Below the pieces are notes generated by a model. It saw nothing but the letters and a program-made list of their open reading frames with translations. It ran no database searches and was not told where the DNA came from. Source: Microbacteriaceae bacterium (GTDB taxonomy: Bacteria; Actinomycetota; Actinomycetes; Actinomycetales; Microbacteriaceae). From it: a DNA stretch of 12,122 nt. The translations under genes were made by a program, and so were the position numbers. Shown here one piece after another: positions 1 to 6,558 of the stretch (positions within the stretch are counted from its first letter, which is position 1; each line of letters starts with the position of its first letter). The stretch is taken from the NCBI GenBank assembly GCA_025464125.1, contig JAODLU010000199.1:1-12122 (forward strand). The letters run 5' to 3'.

Positions 1-26
1 ATCACATTCCACAGAAGCTGCCACAG

Positions 27-46
27 CAAACAACTTCCGCTGTTTG
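27..46. repeat. Short inverted repeat (6-bp arms)
   Basis: CAAACA at 27-32 and TGTTTG at 41-46 form a perfect 6-bp inverted repeat around an 8-nt loop. An alternative pairing (ACAGC 23-27 with GCTGT 39-43) overlaps it. The gene upstream of the window is unknown, so this could be a small hairpin in its 3' end, an operator half, or chance. Confidence 0.3.
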
Positions 47-53
47 AAACTAT

Positions 54-93
54 ATAACGGTGAGGTAACGGGCGCTAGTTACCAAACCGTTAT
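54..93. repeat. 40-bp inverted repeat, operator or terminator
   Basis: ATAACGGT (54-61) pairs perfectly with ACCGTTAT (86-93). Inside a 2x2 mismatch, GGTAAC (64-69, reading G64 to C69) pairs with GTTACC (78-83). The loop is 70-77. Fourteen of 16 positions pair, and TTT follows the right arm. The left arm overlaps a TATAAC hexamer (53-58) that could be a -10 element for the TPR gene, which would make the repeat an operator. Equally, the hairpin plus T-rich edge could be a weak terminator for a gene entering from the left. The segment is clearly more AT-rich than the rest of the window. Confidence 0.55.
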
Positions 94-157
94 TTTCCTG
101 TGAACTCCGCATGACCAAGCTAAGAGCAGGAAGCCGCCCCGAAATTTGCGAGGAATT

Positions 158-658
158 ATGCCTGCTGACGATCGCCTGCTCACCGAACTCGCTCGACTCT
201 TCGAGCTCCGCGACCGGCAGAATATGGGCGCAACGATCAGCGCGCTCGAGGCGATCCGCGAGCAGCACCCCGATGACCCGAACGTTCTGTACGAAGTCGG
301 CGGCGCATACGACACGGCTGGCCAGGAAGAGGTCGCGCTCGGATTTTACGAGCGAGCAATGGAGCTCGGCCTCACCGGGGACTGGCTGCGCAAGTGCTTG
401 TCCCAATACGGCAGCACGTTGCGCAACCTCGGTCGCATGACGGACTCGCTCGCAGTGTTCGAGCGCGGGCGCATCGAGTTTCCCGAATCGGTGTCAATGG
501 TCGTGTTCGAGGCCATCACTCTTCACGCGGCGGGCCGCCCGGGTGCGGCTCTCGGATCCATGCTCGAGCTGGTGGCCGACCGCCTTCCCTCGGAAGAGAT
601 CGAGCGCTATGAGGCAGCGATTCGAGGCAACGCGCTATACCTCAAATCGCTCGACTAG
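158..658 (+). CDS. Tetratricopeptide repeat protein
   Basis: Encodes 166 residues, all helical in character, with no signal peptide or membrane segment, so it is presumably cytosolic. Two TPR-like units are visible: residues ~41-74 (pattern LYEVGGAYDTAGQ...ALGFYERAMELG) and ~80-112 (YGSTLRNLGRMTDSLAVFERG), followed by a degenerate third at ~113-145. The spacing and the GLTGDWLRKCL insert resemble the short TPR_5-type proteins of actinobacteria; these are scaffolds without known catalysis. The ATG at 158 was chosen. A GAGGA motif at 150-154 lies only 3 nt before it, which is a tight spacing. A TTG at 146 in the same frame would add four residues and has AGGAAG 13 nt upstream. The gene converges on the ABC permease gene with 8 nt between stops and no visible terminator. 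The specific partner is unknown. Confidence 0.82.
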   Translation: MPADDRLLTELARLFELRDRQNMGATISALEAIREQHPDDPNVLYEVGGAYDTAGQEEVALGFYERAMELGLTGDWLRKCLSQYGSTLRNLGRMTDSLAVFERGRIEFPESVSMVVFEAITLHAAGRPGAALGSMLELVADRLPSEEIERYEAAIRGNALYLKSLD

Positions 659-666
659 AGCGGCTA

Positions 667-1557
667 TCAGCTGGAGATGTTCTTGCGGCGGAACCACCAC
701 ACCGCGATCACACTGAAGACCAGCGCATAAATCAGGCACGACAGCACAGAGTCGGCGACCGGACCGAGGTCGACACGAGCCGCGAAGAACTGCCTGAACG
801 CGTCGGTGTTGTACGTCGGGAGGTACGAGCGCGCGTTGCCCAGGTCATCAATGCGCTCCAGGATGCTCGACACGATCGACGTGAGCACAACGCCGCCCGC
901 GGCTGCCAGCGGGGCATCCGAGTAGACGGTGAGCAGGGTGCCGAGCGCCGCCGCCCACGACAGGTGCAGGCAAATGAGTCCGACGGCCGCGAGTATGCGC
1001 AGCAACGATTCGCCGGAGTCGAGCTGCGGCCCGGCCGGCACCTGGATGCCCCCTGCGCCGTAAGAGATGGTTCCCACCAGCAGCGACATGCCGGTGAGCA
1101 GAAGCACTCCGACGACCAGCACGGTCGACGACACAAGCACTTTCACGAACAACAGCCGGGTGCGCCCGACGGGAATCGTCAGCAGGTACTTGAGGGTCGA
1201 GCGCGATGCCTCGCCAGCGATCATGTCACCGAACAGGAGCGCGACCACGAGCGTCAGCAGGAATCCGCCGGTGACGACGAGCACGAACGCGGTGAAGGTC
1301 GAGCCACTGGCCTGGGCGAACGCGGCGATATCGGTGCGACCGTCAGCTGGAGCGCCAGCCGGCGGTGCCCCACCACCGATGAGGAATGCGAGACGGATCA
1401 CGATCGGCAGCGCACCGAGCACGATCAGCACACCCCGCACCCGCCACTGGCTGATCTGGCGCGCGAACTCGACGCGGATGGGCAGGGTGCGGTGAGTGGA
1501 GGTCGGGGCATCCGGAATCGGCCCCGGAGTCCACGCCGCCGCCGAAGTAGTAGTCAT
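667..1557 (-). CDS. ABC-2 type transporter permease
   Basis: A 296-residue membrane protein. Six hydrophobic segments are visible at roughly residues 39-61, 88-110, 134-165, 185-212, 214-234 and 265-289. The first cytoplasmic loop after TM2 carries the family pattern DMIAGEASRSTLKYLLTIPVGR followed by a lysine, typical of ABC-2 exporters (the coupling region that meets the ATPase). Its ATG overlaps the stop of the upstream hydrolase-ATPase gene by one base (TGATG), so the two are almost certainly translationally coupled, and the permease is the obvious membrane half of that ATPase. The loop between TM1 and TM2 (~62-86) is Ala/Gly/Pro-rich and probably extracytoplasmic. The substrate cannot be read from the sequence. 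The fused extracytoplasmic hydrolase suggests export of a lipid, peptide or toxic ester, which is inference only. Confidence 0.88.
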   Translation of the reverse strand: MTTTSAAAWTPGPIPDAPTSTHRTLPIRVEFARQISQWRVRGVLIVLGALPIVIRLAFLIGGGAPPAGAPADGRTDIAAFAQASGSTFTAFVLVVTGGFLLTLVVALLFGDMIAGEASRSTLKYLLTIPVGRTRLLFVKVLVSSTVLVVGVLLLTGMSLLVGTISYGAGGIQVPAGPQLDSGESLLRILAAVGLICLHLSWAAALGTLLTVYSDAPLAAAGGVVLTSIVSSILERIDDLGNARSYLPTYNTDAFRQFFAARVDLGPVADSVLSCLIYALVFSVIAVWWFRRKNISS

Positions 1558-4313
1558 CAGTTGACCCCCTCTGACTCGACCATCGCGAGGAACGTCTCCT
1601 CGAGGTGTCGTCCACGAGCGACCGAGCGGATGCCGATGCCCGCGTCCGCGATCGCGGCGACTACAGCTTCTGCTGGGTTATCCGCAGGCAGCACGCGCAT
1701 CGACGACGGCGTGAGCATGACGGCCTCGGCCCCGGGAAGCTGGTTGACTGCGGTGACTGCCGCCTCGGCATCCGTCACCTCAATGGTGAGTTCGTTCGTC
1801 TCTCCGGCGAGCTCGGCCACCGTGCCATGGGCCAGCAGGCGACCCCGCGCCATCACCACGACATCAGAGCAGGTCTGCTCGACCTCGCCGAGCAGGTGGG
1901 AGGAGACGATGACGGTGCGGCCGGTCTCGGCGTAGCGACGGAGAACGCCACGCAGCGCAAAAATCTGCGGTGGGTCGAGGCCGTTTGTTGGCTCGTCGAG
2001 GATGAGCAGTTCAGGCATGCCAAGCATCGCCTGCGCGATCGCGAGCCGCTGGCGCATGCCCTGGCTGTAGCCGCCGACCCGACGGTTGACGGCCGCGCCG
2101 AGGTCGGCGATGTCGAGCGCCTCGGCGAGCCGCGCCTCGGCCATCGGTCGCCCGGACGCCGCCCAGAACAGCTGTAGGTTTCGGCGGCCGGAGAGGTGCG
2201 GCAAAAAGCCTGGACCCTCGATGAAACAGCCGACCCTGGTGAGCACGTGCGAGCCAGGCACCACCCTCTCGCCGAAAATTTCGACCTCGCCAGCATCGGG
2301 TCGCAGCAGCCCCGTGACCATTCGGAGCGTCGTCGTCTTGCCTGCACCGTTCGGTCCGAGCAGTCCGAGAACCTGCCCGCGGTAGACGGTGAAGGAGAGG
2401 TCGTCGACAGCTCGGAGCCCCGAACTGTAGTTCTTGGTAAGACCACGGATGACCAGCGGCGGACTGTCGTTGCCGTCCCACGGCAGCGCTGCCACGGCGG
2501 GCGCAATGCGGCCCCGACGACGGTCGGCCAGCACCGCAAGAATCGCAAGCGCGATGGCGAGGAGAAGCACGATCGGGATGCCGATCAGCGCGACCGCAGA
2601 AGGCGCGCCATCCGGATTGGTTGGGTCAGAGGAGGCAACGGTGGGCAGCGTGAGGGCGCTGTCTGTGTCCACCACGAACGACGCGGGTGCTGCTGATGCC
2701 TGGTAGCCGGCATCCGTCGTGCGCAGGGAGACGCTGATTTCGTCGCCCCGCTCGAACTGCCAGGTAGTTGCTGGCAGGCGCACCTGCACCCGGGTCGCTG
2801 ACCCATCAGTGGGCAACGCGACCCGCACGGGAACAACACCGCCGCCGACCGCGATGTTGGAACTGCCAGACGTGACCCGAAGCTGGGCGAAAAGCACGAC
2901 GTCCGTCGGGGCAACGGATGTCGCGGCAGCCACGTCGCCCGGACGCGCGGCACGCAGCCGCGGCAGTGACACGCTCACGCTCACCGTGGGGGAACCGACG
3001 AGCACGAACGGCGCGCTCAGCGGCTTCGTCGTGAAGCGTGACACCTGCGCTCTCTGGAAGCCGTCAGCACTCAGGCCGACGCCGTCGATCACCGAGTCGA
3101 GCGCGCCGGTGCCTGGCAGCGATGAGATCGTGGCGGGCAGGCCCCCTGGCGGATTGACGATCACGTCTGGCCGACCACTGAGGGTGAGCTTCTGCGCATC
3201 GCCCTTATCGCCGTTGAGCCCTGGATAGCTGGCAGCGACACGAGTCTCGGCGAACCCGCGAGCAGACGCCGGAACGGTGAACGCGAACGGTTCTGCCGTG
3301 GCGGCCTTGTGCTTCAGGTGGTCGACGAGCCACTTGTCGACCACGACATCCGTGCCTTTGGCGAGACCACCGTCGTGACCGCCGTCGAACCACGACACGG
3401 TCACCGGAGCCCCCGCCGCGGTGATCTGCCGTGCGTTCGCATCCGACTGGTCGAAGCCGAACAGGGTGTCCTGCCTGCCCTGCATGAGAAGCGTCGGGGC
3501 GCTCATGCCGCCGAGAACCGAAGCAGGGGATGAGGCCGCAAGCAGGGTGCGGTCTGCGGAGTCGAGCTGCCCGCCCCCTACGAGCTTCGTGTACAGCGCG
3601 CAGAGCTGGTCGGTGAAGCGCCCGCACGCTCCAGCGAATGGTGAGGCTGCCGCGCCGAAGAACTGGCTCGCCCATGCCTGCTTGAAGACCCCTGGCTCTG
3701 CAGCAACTCCTTCTGGGGTCAGCGCCTGGGGCACCAGGGCCTGCGCCAGATCGTTCCAGGTGATGGATGCGATGACCGTGTCAATGCGGGGGTCAGTGGC
3801 GCCGAGCATGAGGGCGAGGGCACCACCATAGGATGCGCCAGCCACCGCGACGACAGGGTCGCCCGCGCGTTTCTGCACCTCGGGGCGAGCAGCCAGCACA
3901 TCAACGAGCTTCTTGGCGTCGGCGACCTCGTAGTCGAGGGAGTCGAGGGAGATACGACCGCCAGAGCGCCCAAACCCCCGCGCTGAATACGCCATCACCA
4001 CGTAACCCTCAGCCTGCAGTCGCTTCGCATCAGTGGCGAGCGAACGCTTGGATCCCCCGAATCCGTGCGCCAGCAGCACTGCGGGTGCTGGAGTGCTCGT
4101 CGCAGGGAGGTAGAGGTCGACGTCGAGAGAGATCGTGGCCGCAGACCCCGGGGACTCCGGCACATTCACCCGGAAGCTGTCAGGCGCCGAAGTTCGCTGC
4201 GCAGAAGCAGTGGCTGGAGCCACTGCGCCACCCAGGACCATGCAGCCGAGCACCACCGCCGTTGCTACGCTGCCAATCGCGGCCTTCCACCCGCGGGCGG
4301 TGAAGCGGCTCAT
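1557..4313 (-). CDS. Secreted alpha/beta hydrolase fused to ABC ATPase
   Basis: A 918-residue fusion protein. Order: signal peptide (residues ~1-40, hydrophobic core ATAVVLGCMVLGGAVA ending ATASA); alpha/beta hydrolase of the S15/CocE type (~50-335) with nucleophile Ser161 in GASYGG and likely Asp282 (QGRQD) and His313 (GGHDG); a beta-rich region resembling a PepX_C jelly roll (~350-550); one membrane segment (~571-597) followed by RRRGR; then a complete ABC ATPase (~620-840) with Walker A GPNGAGKT, signature YSQGMRQR, Walker B LLILDEP and the H-loop histidine in VSSHLL. The inferred topology places the hydrolase outside and the ATPase inside, matching the positive-inside rule. The ATG at 4313 is preferred because AAGGA (4325-4321) sits 7 nt upstream; a GTG at 4328 would add five residues. 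It is followed by its permease with a TGATG overlap. Both catalytic halves look intact. Confidence 0.9.
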   Translation of the reverse strand: MSRFTARGWKAAIGSVATAVVLGCMVLGGAVAPATASAQRTSAPDSFRVNVPESPGSAATISLDVDLYLPATSTPAPAVLLAHGFGGSKRSLATDAKRLQAEGYVVMAYSARGFGRSGGRISLDSLDYEVADAKKLVDVLAARPEVQKRAGDPVVAVAGASYGGALALMLGATDPRIDTVIASITWNDLAQALVPQALTPEGVAAEPGVFKQAWASQFFGAAASPFAGACGRFTDQLCALYTKLVGGGQLDSADRTLLAASSPASVLGGMSAPTLLMQGRQDTLFGFDQSDANARQITAAGAPVTVSWFDGGHDGGLAKGTDVVVDKWLVDHLKHKAATAEPFAFTVPASARGFAETRVAASYPGLNGDKGDAQKLTLSGRPDVIVNPPGGLPATISSLPGTGALDSVIDGVGLSADGFQRAQVSRFTTKPLSAPFVLVGSPTVSVSVSLPRLRAARPGDVAAATSVAPTDVVLFAQLRVTSGSSNIAVGGGVVPVRVALPTDGSATRVQVRLPATTWQFERGDEISVSLRTTDAGYQASAAPASFVVDTDSALTLPTVASSDPTNPDGAPSAVALIGIPIVLLLAIALAILAVLADRRRGRIAPAVAALPWDGNDSPPLVIRGLTKNYSSGLRAVDDLSFTVYRGQVLGLLGPNGAGKTTTLRMVTGLLRPDAGEVEIFGERVVPGSHVLTRVGCFIEGPGFLPHLSGRRNLQLFWAASGRPMAEARLAEALDIADLGAAVNRRVGGYSQGMRQRLAIAQAMLGMPELLILDEPTNGLDPPQIFALRGVLRRYAETGRTVIVSSHLLGEVEQTCSDVVVMARGRLLAHGTVAELAGETNELTIEVTDAEAAVTAVNQLPGAEAVMLTPSSMRVLPADNPAEAVVAAIADAGIGIRSVARGRHLEETFLAMVESEGVN

Positions 4314-4355
4314 GGTTTCGTCCTTCACATGACTGGGGTGCGACGGGAAGAGATG

Positions 4356-4361
4356 AGCATA
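4356..4361 (-). promoter_or_regulatory. Candidate -10 for hydrolase-ABC operon
   Basis: TATGCT on the minus strand (4361-4356) is a good -10 element. It would give a 5' UTR of about 36 nt before the ATG at 4313, with AAGGA at 4325-4321 as ribosome binding site. No clear -35 is seen. It stands back to back with the promoter of the small Ddn-like gene, so the two units are divergent within about 93 bp. Confidence 0.45.
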
Positions 4362-4394
4362 CGTGATGCACCCTGCGAGAACGTGCGGGAGTCG

Positions 4395-4400
4395 TAGTCT
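4395..4400 (+). promoter_or_regulatory. -10 of a leaderless promoter
   Basis: TAGTCT fits the actinobacterial TANNNT -10 and is followed by exactly 6 nt (CAGGGG) before ATG at 4407. Transcription would therefore start at or next to the A of the ATG. The G run directly abuts the ATG and so is too close to act as a Shine-Dalgarno. No convincing -35 is visible. Confidence 0.55.
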
Positions 4401-4406
4401 CAGGGG

Positions 4407-4817
4407 ATGGATGAAGCTACAGCGGCCGCCCTCACGCTCACCTGGTCATCGACGCCGAAAGAGCGGGCAGTCGACATCACCACCACCGGCGCGAAGTCGG
4501 GGGAACCCCGCCGCATCGAGATCTGGTTTCGCCAGGTAGACGACAGGTGGTACCTCACCAGTGTTCCCGGGGCACGCGGGTGGTACGCCAACCTGCTGGC
4601 GAATCCGAAATTCATCTTTCATCTGAAAAACGGCATCACCCGCGACCTCGCCGCGACTGCGGTGCCGATCGTCGATCCCGCCGTACGACTTCGCGTGCTC
4701 ACCGACGTGACCGGAGACATGAACCAGCCATCCAACCCCGGGCACATCAAAGAGCCGATGAACCTCGAGGACTGGTTGGCCAGCAGCGCCCTCGTCGAGG
4801 TCATCTTCGAGAGCTGA
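4407..4817 (+). CDS. Ddn-like nitroreductase/quinone reductase family protein
   Basis: A 136-residue soluble protein with the hallmark pattern of the DUF385/Ddn family near its N terminus (residues ~24-40: DITTTGAKSGEPRRIEIWF), then WYLTSVPG and a W/Y-ANLLANP segment at ~59-67. Characterised members bind deazaflavin F420 and reduce quinones or nitro compounds, but many small homologues have no demonstrated activity and may use another flavin or none. The length is close to the family's core. The gene stands alone, divergent from the hydrolase-ABC operon and convergent with the winged-helix regulator (28 nt between stops). That gap is GC-rich and partly self-complementary but lacks a T-tract, so no terminator is called. 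Confidence 0.78.
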   Translation: MDEATAAALTLTWSSTPKERAVDITTTGAKSGEPRRIEIWFRQVDDRWYLTSVPGARGWYANLLANPKFIFHLKNGITRDLAATAVPIVDPAVRLRVLTDVTGDMNQPSNPGHIKEPMNLEDWLASSALVEVIFES

Positions 4818-4845
4818 AACAGGCGCGTCTCGCGGCGCGACCGCT

Positions 4846-5595
4846 TTAGAAGAGGTCGGGGCTCGGGGTGGAGGTGTGACGGATGGAGACATCAGCATGC
4901 CGGTCGAATCGGTACCCGACGCCCCGCACCGTGCGAACGATGTCTTCGTACGCCCCAAGCTTCGAGCGCAGCCGACGCACGTGCACGTCGATCGTGCGTT
5001 CGTTCGGAGCGTCGTCGTCGCCCACGTTCCAGAGAGACGAAATCAACTCAGCGCGGTCGATGGTCTTGCCTTCGCGCAGCACGAGGTACTGCAGCAGCTC
5101 GAACTCCTTGTACGTGAGTGGCGCGGCTTCCTCGTCGAGCAGCAGGCGCTTGCGCGAGAGGTCGATGATGACTCCGCCGCGTGGCTTGACCTCGACCTCC
5201 GCCTGCTCGCGATGGGAAGCGAGAGCCGACGGGTCCTGCAGGGCGATGCGCACGACATCCAGGTCGCGGCCGCCAGCGCCCTCAGGAGCGAGAGCAACAG
5301 CCGCATAGGTCTCGGAGTCGGGCACGAGCTCAGAAGTGAGCTTCTTGAGAGCGGCAACGAGAGTGCCGAGAGCAATGCCGGCGCCGAGCGCCTTGGCTTC
5401 GTCGACACCGACGTAGAGAACGAAACCCCGTGCCTCGGTGCCAGCGGGAACCGCGCGGATGCGGGCGGGCGCAGCTGTGCGGTCAGCTGGAGCCGGCTTG
5501 GCGACGAGCGGGCCTGCAGCGTGCAGGGTGCTGGCGGACTCCGCGGTGCGGGTCGGCTGGGCCGGGCGGACGTGATCGAGAGTTGCAAGTGACAT
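4846..5595 (-). CDS. Orphan OmpR/PhoB-type winged-helix regulator, no receiver
   Basis: A 249-residue DNA-binding protein. The C-terminal half (~140-232) is a typical OmpR/PhoB winged helix: LTYKEFELLQYLV, helix ERTIDVHVRRLRSKLG (recognition helix region ~199-214) and wing IVRTVRGVGYRF (~219-230). The N-terminal half is not a receiver domain: no acidic pocket and no phospho-acceptor Asp pattern can be found. It has an Ala/Pro-rich linker (1-55) and a small domain of about 70 residues (~56-125: RGFVLYVGVDEAKAL... VALAPEGAGGRDLDVVRIAL) that I do not recognise as a named family. No kinase gene is adjacent. Similar proteins are, to my memory, conserved in Microbacteriaceae. AGGA at about 5607-5604 lies 9 nt before the ATG at 5595. 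A long structured leader with a Cys-rich small ORF precedes it. Target genes are unknown. Confidence 0.85.
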   Translation of the reverse strand: MSLATLDHVRPAQPTRTAESASTLHAAGPLVAKPAPADRTAAPARIRAVPAGTEARGFVLYVGVDEAKALGAGIALGTLVAALKKLTSELVPDSETYAAVALAPEGAGGRDLDVVRIALQDPSALASHREQAEVEVKPRGGVIIDLSRKRLLLDEEAAPLTYKEFELLQYLVLREGKTIDRAELISSLWNVGDDDAPNERTIDVHVRRLRSKLGAYEDIVRTVRGVGYRFDRHADVSIRHTSTPSPDLF

Positions 5596-5751
5596 GAGTC
5601 GAATTCCTTGAAAGGGAGGTGAAGGGCCTCTAATGATGAGGGTGTGATCCTTCGGGATACTTCGTGGTGCTGTAGCGGAGACTCACCCGTTATGAGGAGC
5701 GAGAGTCCTGGAGTCCGCTCTTACGAGGGAACCCGGCTGGAAAACGGCCGA
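5596..5751 (-). promoter_or_regulatory. Structured 5' leader of the winged-helix regulator
   Basis: Between the leader ORF stop and the regulator ATG lie about 156 nt with several possible RNA pairings (plus-strand coordinates): ATCC/GGAT around a 4-nt loop at 5647-5658, enclosed by GGGTG (5640-5644) with CACCC (5684-5688); a GAGCG/CGCTC hairpin (5697-5701 with 5716-5720); and a competing long-range pairing of AGCGGA..CTC (5674-5684) with GAGTCCGCT (5711-5719). The last two use the same bases and so exclude each other. CCTC/GAGG (5627-5641) adds a small hairpin near the ribosome binding site. It matches no riboswitch class I know. Attenuation is inference. Confidence 0.45.
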
Positions 5752-5829
5752 CTAGGCACACATTCGACAACACATGACGGCGTTCCCGCTCACCTCGAGG
5801 GCGATCAGGACGTGCGCGGTCATAGTCAT
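5752..5829 (-). CDS. Putative leaderless Cys-rich leader peptide (25 aa)
   Basis: A 25-codon ORF from ATG 5829 to TAG 5752, ending in VMCCRMCA with three cysteine codons (TGT TGT ... TGT) in the last six residues. Its ATG sits exactly 6 nt after a GATAGT -10 element that has a TTGACT -35 18 bp further upstream, so it would be translated from a leaderless mRNA. It precedes the orphan winged-helix regulator by about 156 nt. Leaderless small ORFs with cysteine runs are known in mycobacteria as cysteine-responsive attenuators of downstream genes; that this one works that way is inference. A second in-frame ATG lies two codons in. Such a short ORF could arise by chance, but the promoter geometry argues against it. 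Confidence 0.5.
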   Translation of the reverse strand: MTMTAHVLIALEVSGNAVMCCRMCA

Positions 5830-5835
5830 AGCTCA

Positions 5836-5865
5836 ACTATCGGGCAGGGTCGCTGCAAAAGTCAA
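5836..5865 (-). promoter_or_regulatory. Promoter of regulator leader (TTGACT-18-GATAGT)
   Basis: On the minus strand TTGACT (5865-5860), an 18-bp spacer and GATAGT (5841-5836) form the most complete sigma70-type promoter in this part of the window. Predicted transcription start is at about 5829, the A of the leader-ORF ATG. The -35 begins only 13 bp after the upp stop, so the regulator need not depend on upp readthrough. The resulting 5' region before the regulator ATG is about 234 nt. Confidence 0.6.
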
Positions 5866-5878
5866 GCCGAGCCCCGGG

Positions 5879-6514
5879 CTAGTCGACGGTGCCGTACAGC
5901 CTGTCGCCCGCGTCTCCGAGGCCCGGCACGATGTAGCCGACCTCGTTGAGCTTTTCGTCGAGCGCGCCGATCACGATCGTGACCTCGCGGCCTTCAGTCG
6001 CCTTCTTGACGGCTTCGAGGCCCTCCGGCGCTGCGATAAGGCAGATGGCGGTGACATCCTGCGCGCCCCGCTTGAACAGGTATTCGATCGCGGCGATCAG
6101 CGATCCACCGGTGGCGAGCATCGGATCCAGCACGAAGCACTGGCGATTGGAGAGATCGTCCGGCAGTCGTTCCGCGTACGTCGTCGGCTGGAGGGTCTCT
6201 TCGTTGCGCACCATGCCGAGGAAGCCGACCTCGGCGGTTGGTACGAGTTTGACCATCCCCTCGAGCATGCCGAGGCCTGCCCGAAGGATCGGCACGACGA
6301 TGGGTCGAGGGCTGCTGATGGCGAGTCCCTTTGCGAGAGCCACCGGCGTCTGCACAGTGACTTCCTCGACGCGCACATTGCGGGTGGCTTCGTAGGCGAG
6401 CAGCGTCACGAGCTCTTCAGCCAGGGCCCTGAAAGTCGACGACGGAGTTGCCTCGTCACGCAGCACCGTCAGCTTGTGGGTGATGAGCGGGTGGTCGGCC
6501 ACGTGTACTCGCAT
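5879..6514 (-). CDS. upp: Uracil phosphoribosyltransferase
   Basis: A 211-residue cytosolic enzyme converting uracil and PRPP to UMP plus diphosphate in pyrimidine salvage. The PRPP-binding loop is seen at residues ~126-139 ([14 protein letters not shown]), the conserved PILRAGLGM segment at 75-83, and the C-terminal uracil-binding pattern [16 protein letters not shown] at 194-209. Length and motifs are those of a complete bacterial Upp. The ATG at 6514 lies 6 nt downstream of a TAGATT -10 element, consistent with a leaderless mRNA; no Shine-Dalgarno is present. Divergent from tadA with 44 bp between starts. The regulator downstream has its own promoter. Confidence 0.97.
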   Translation of the reverse strand: MRVHVADHPLITHKLTVLRDEATPSSTFRALAEELVTLLAYEATRNVRVEEVTVQTPVALAKGLAISSPRPIVVPILRAGLGMLEGMVKLVPTAEVGFLGMVRNEETLQPTTYAERLPDDLSNRQCFVLDPMLATGGSLIAAIEYLFKRGAQDVTAICLIAAPEGLEAVKKATEGREVTIVIGALDEKLNEVGYIVPGLGDAGDRLYGTVD

Positions 6515-6520
6515 AGGCTC

Positions 6521-6526
6521 AATCTA
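6521..6526 (-). promoter_or_regulatory. -10 of leaderless upp promoter
   Basis: TAGATT on the minus strand (6526-6521) followed by 6 nt (GAGCCT) and the upp ATG. This is the same spacing as at four other starts in this window. The -35 region is GC-rich and unrecognisable. On the other strand TAGGCT (6514-6519) could serve as -10 for tadA, overlapping the upp start codon. Confidence 0.55.
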
Positions 6527-6558
6527 GCGCCCACGACAGCGCGGAGCGGAGGCGCTGG

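Noticed and set aside
964..1935. Long open frame on the plus strand opposite the ABC permease and the ATPase end
   Set aside because: Composition is Arg/Ser/Thr-rich with no recognisable domain, and it lies antisense to two well-supported genes with clear motifs. High GC produces such shadows.
4818..4845. Terminator between the Ddn-like gene and the regulator
   Set aside because: The GC-rich gap can partly fold (TCGCG/CGCGA), but the loop would be too small and there is no T-tract.
4876..5592. 238-codon open frame opposite the winged-helix regulator
   Set aside because: Antisense to a clear OmpR-type DNA-binding domain; protein has no coherent domain.
5596..5751. Known riboswitch (M-box, cobalamin, ydaO, SAM-IV, TPP) in the regulator leader
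   Set aside because: Short stretches resemble parts of M-box and cobalamin motifs, but the conserved cores are not present in order; left as an unassigned structured leader.
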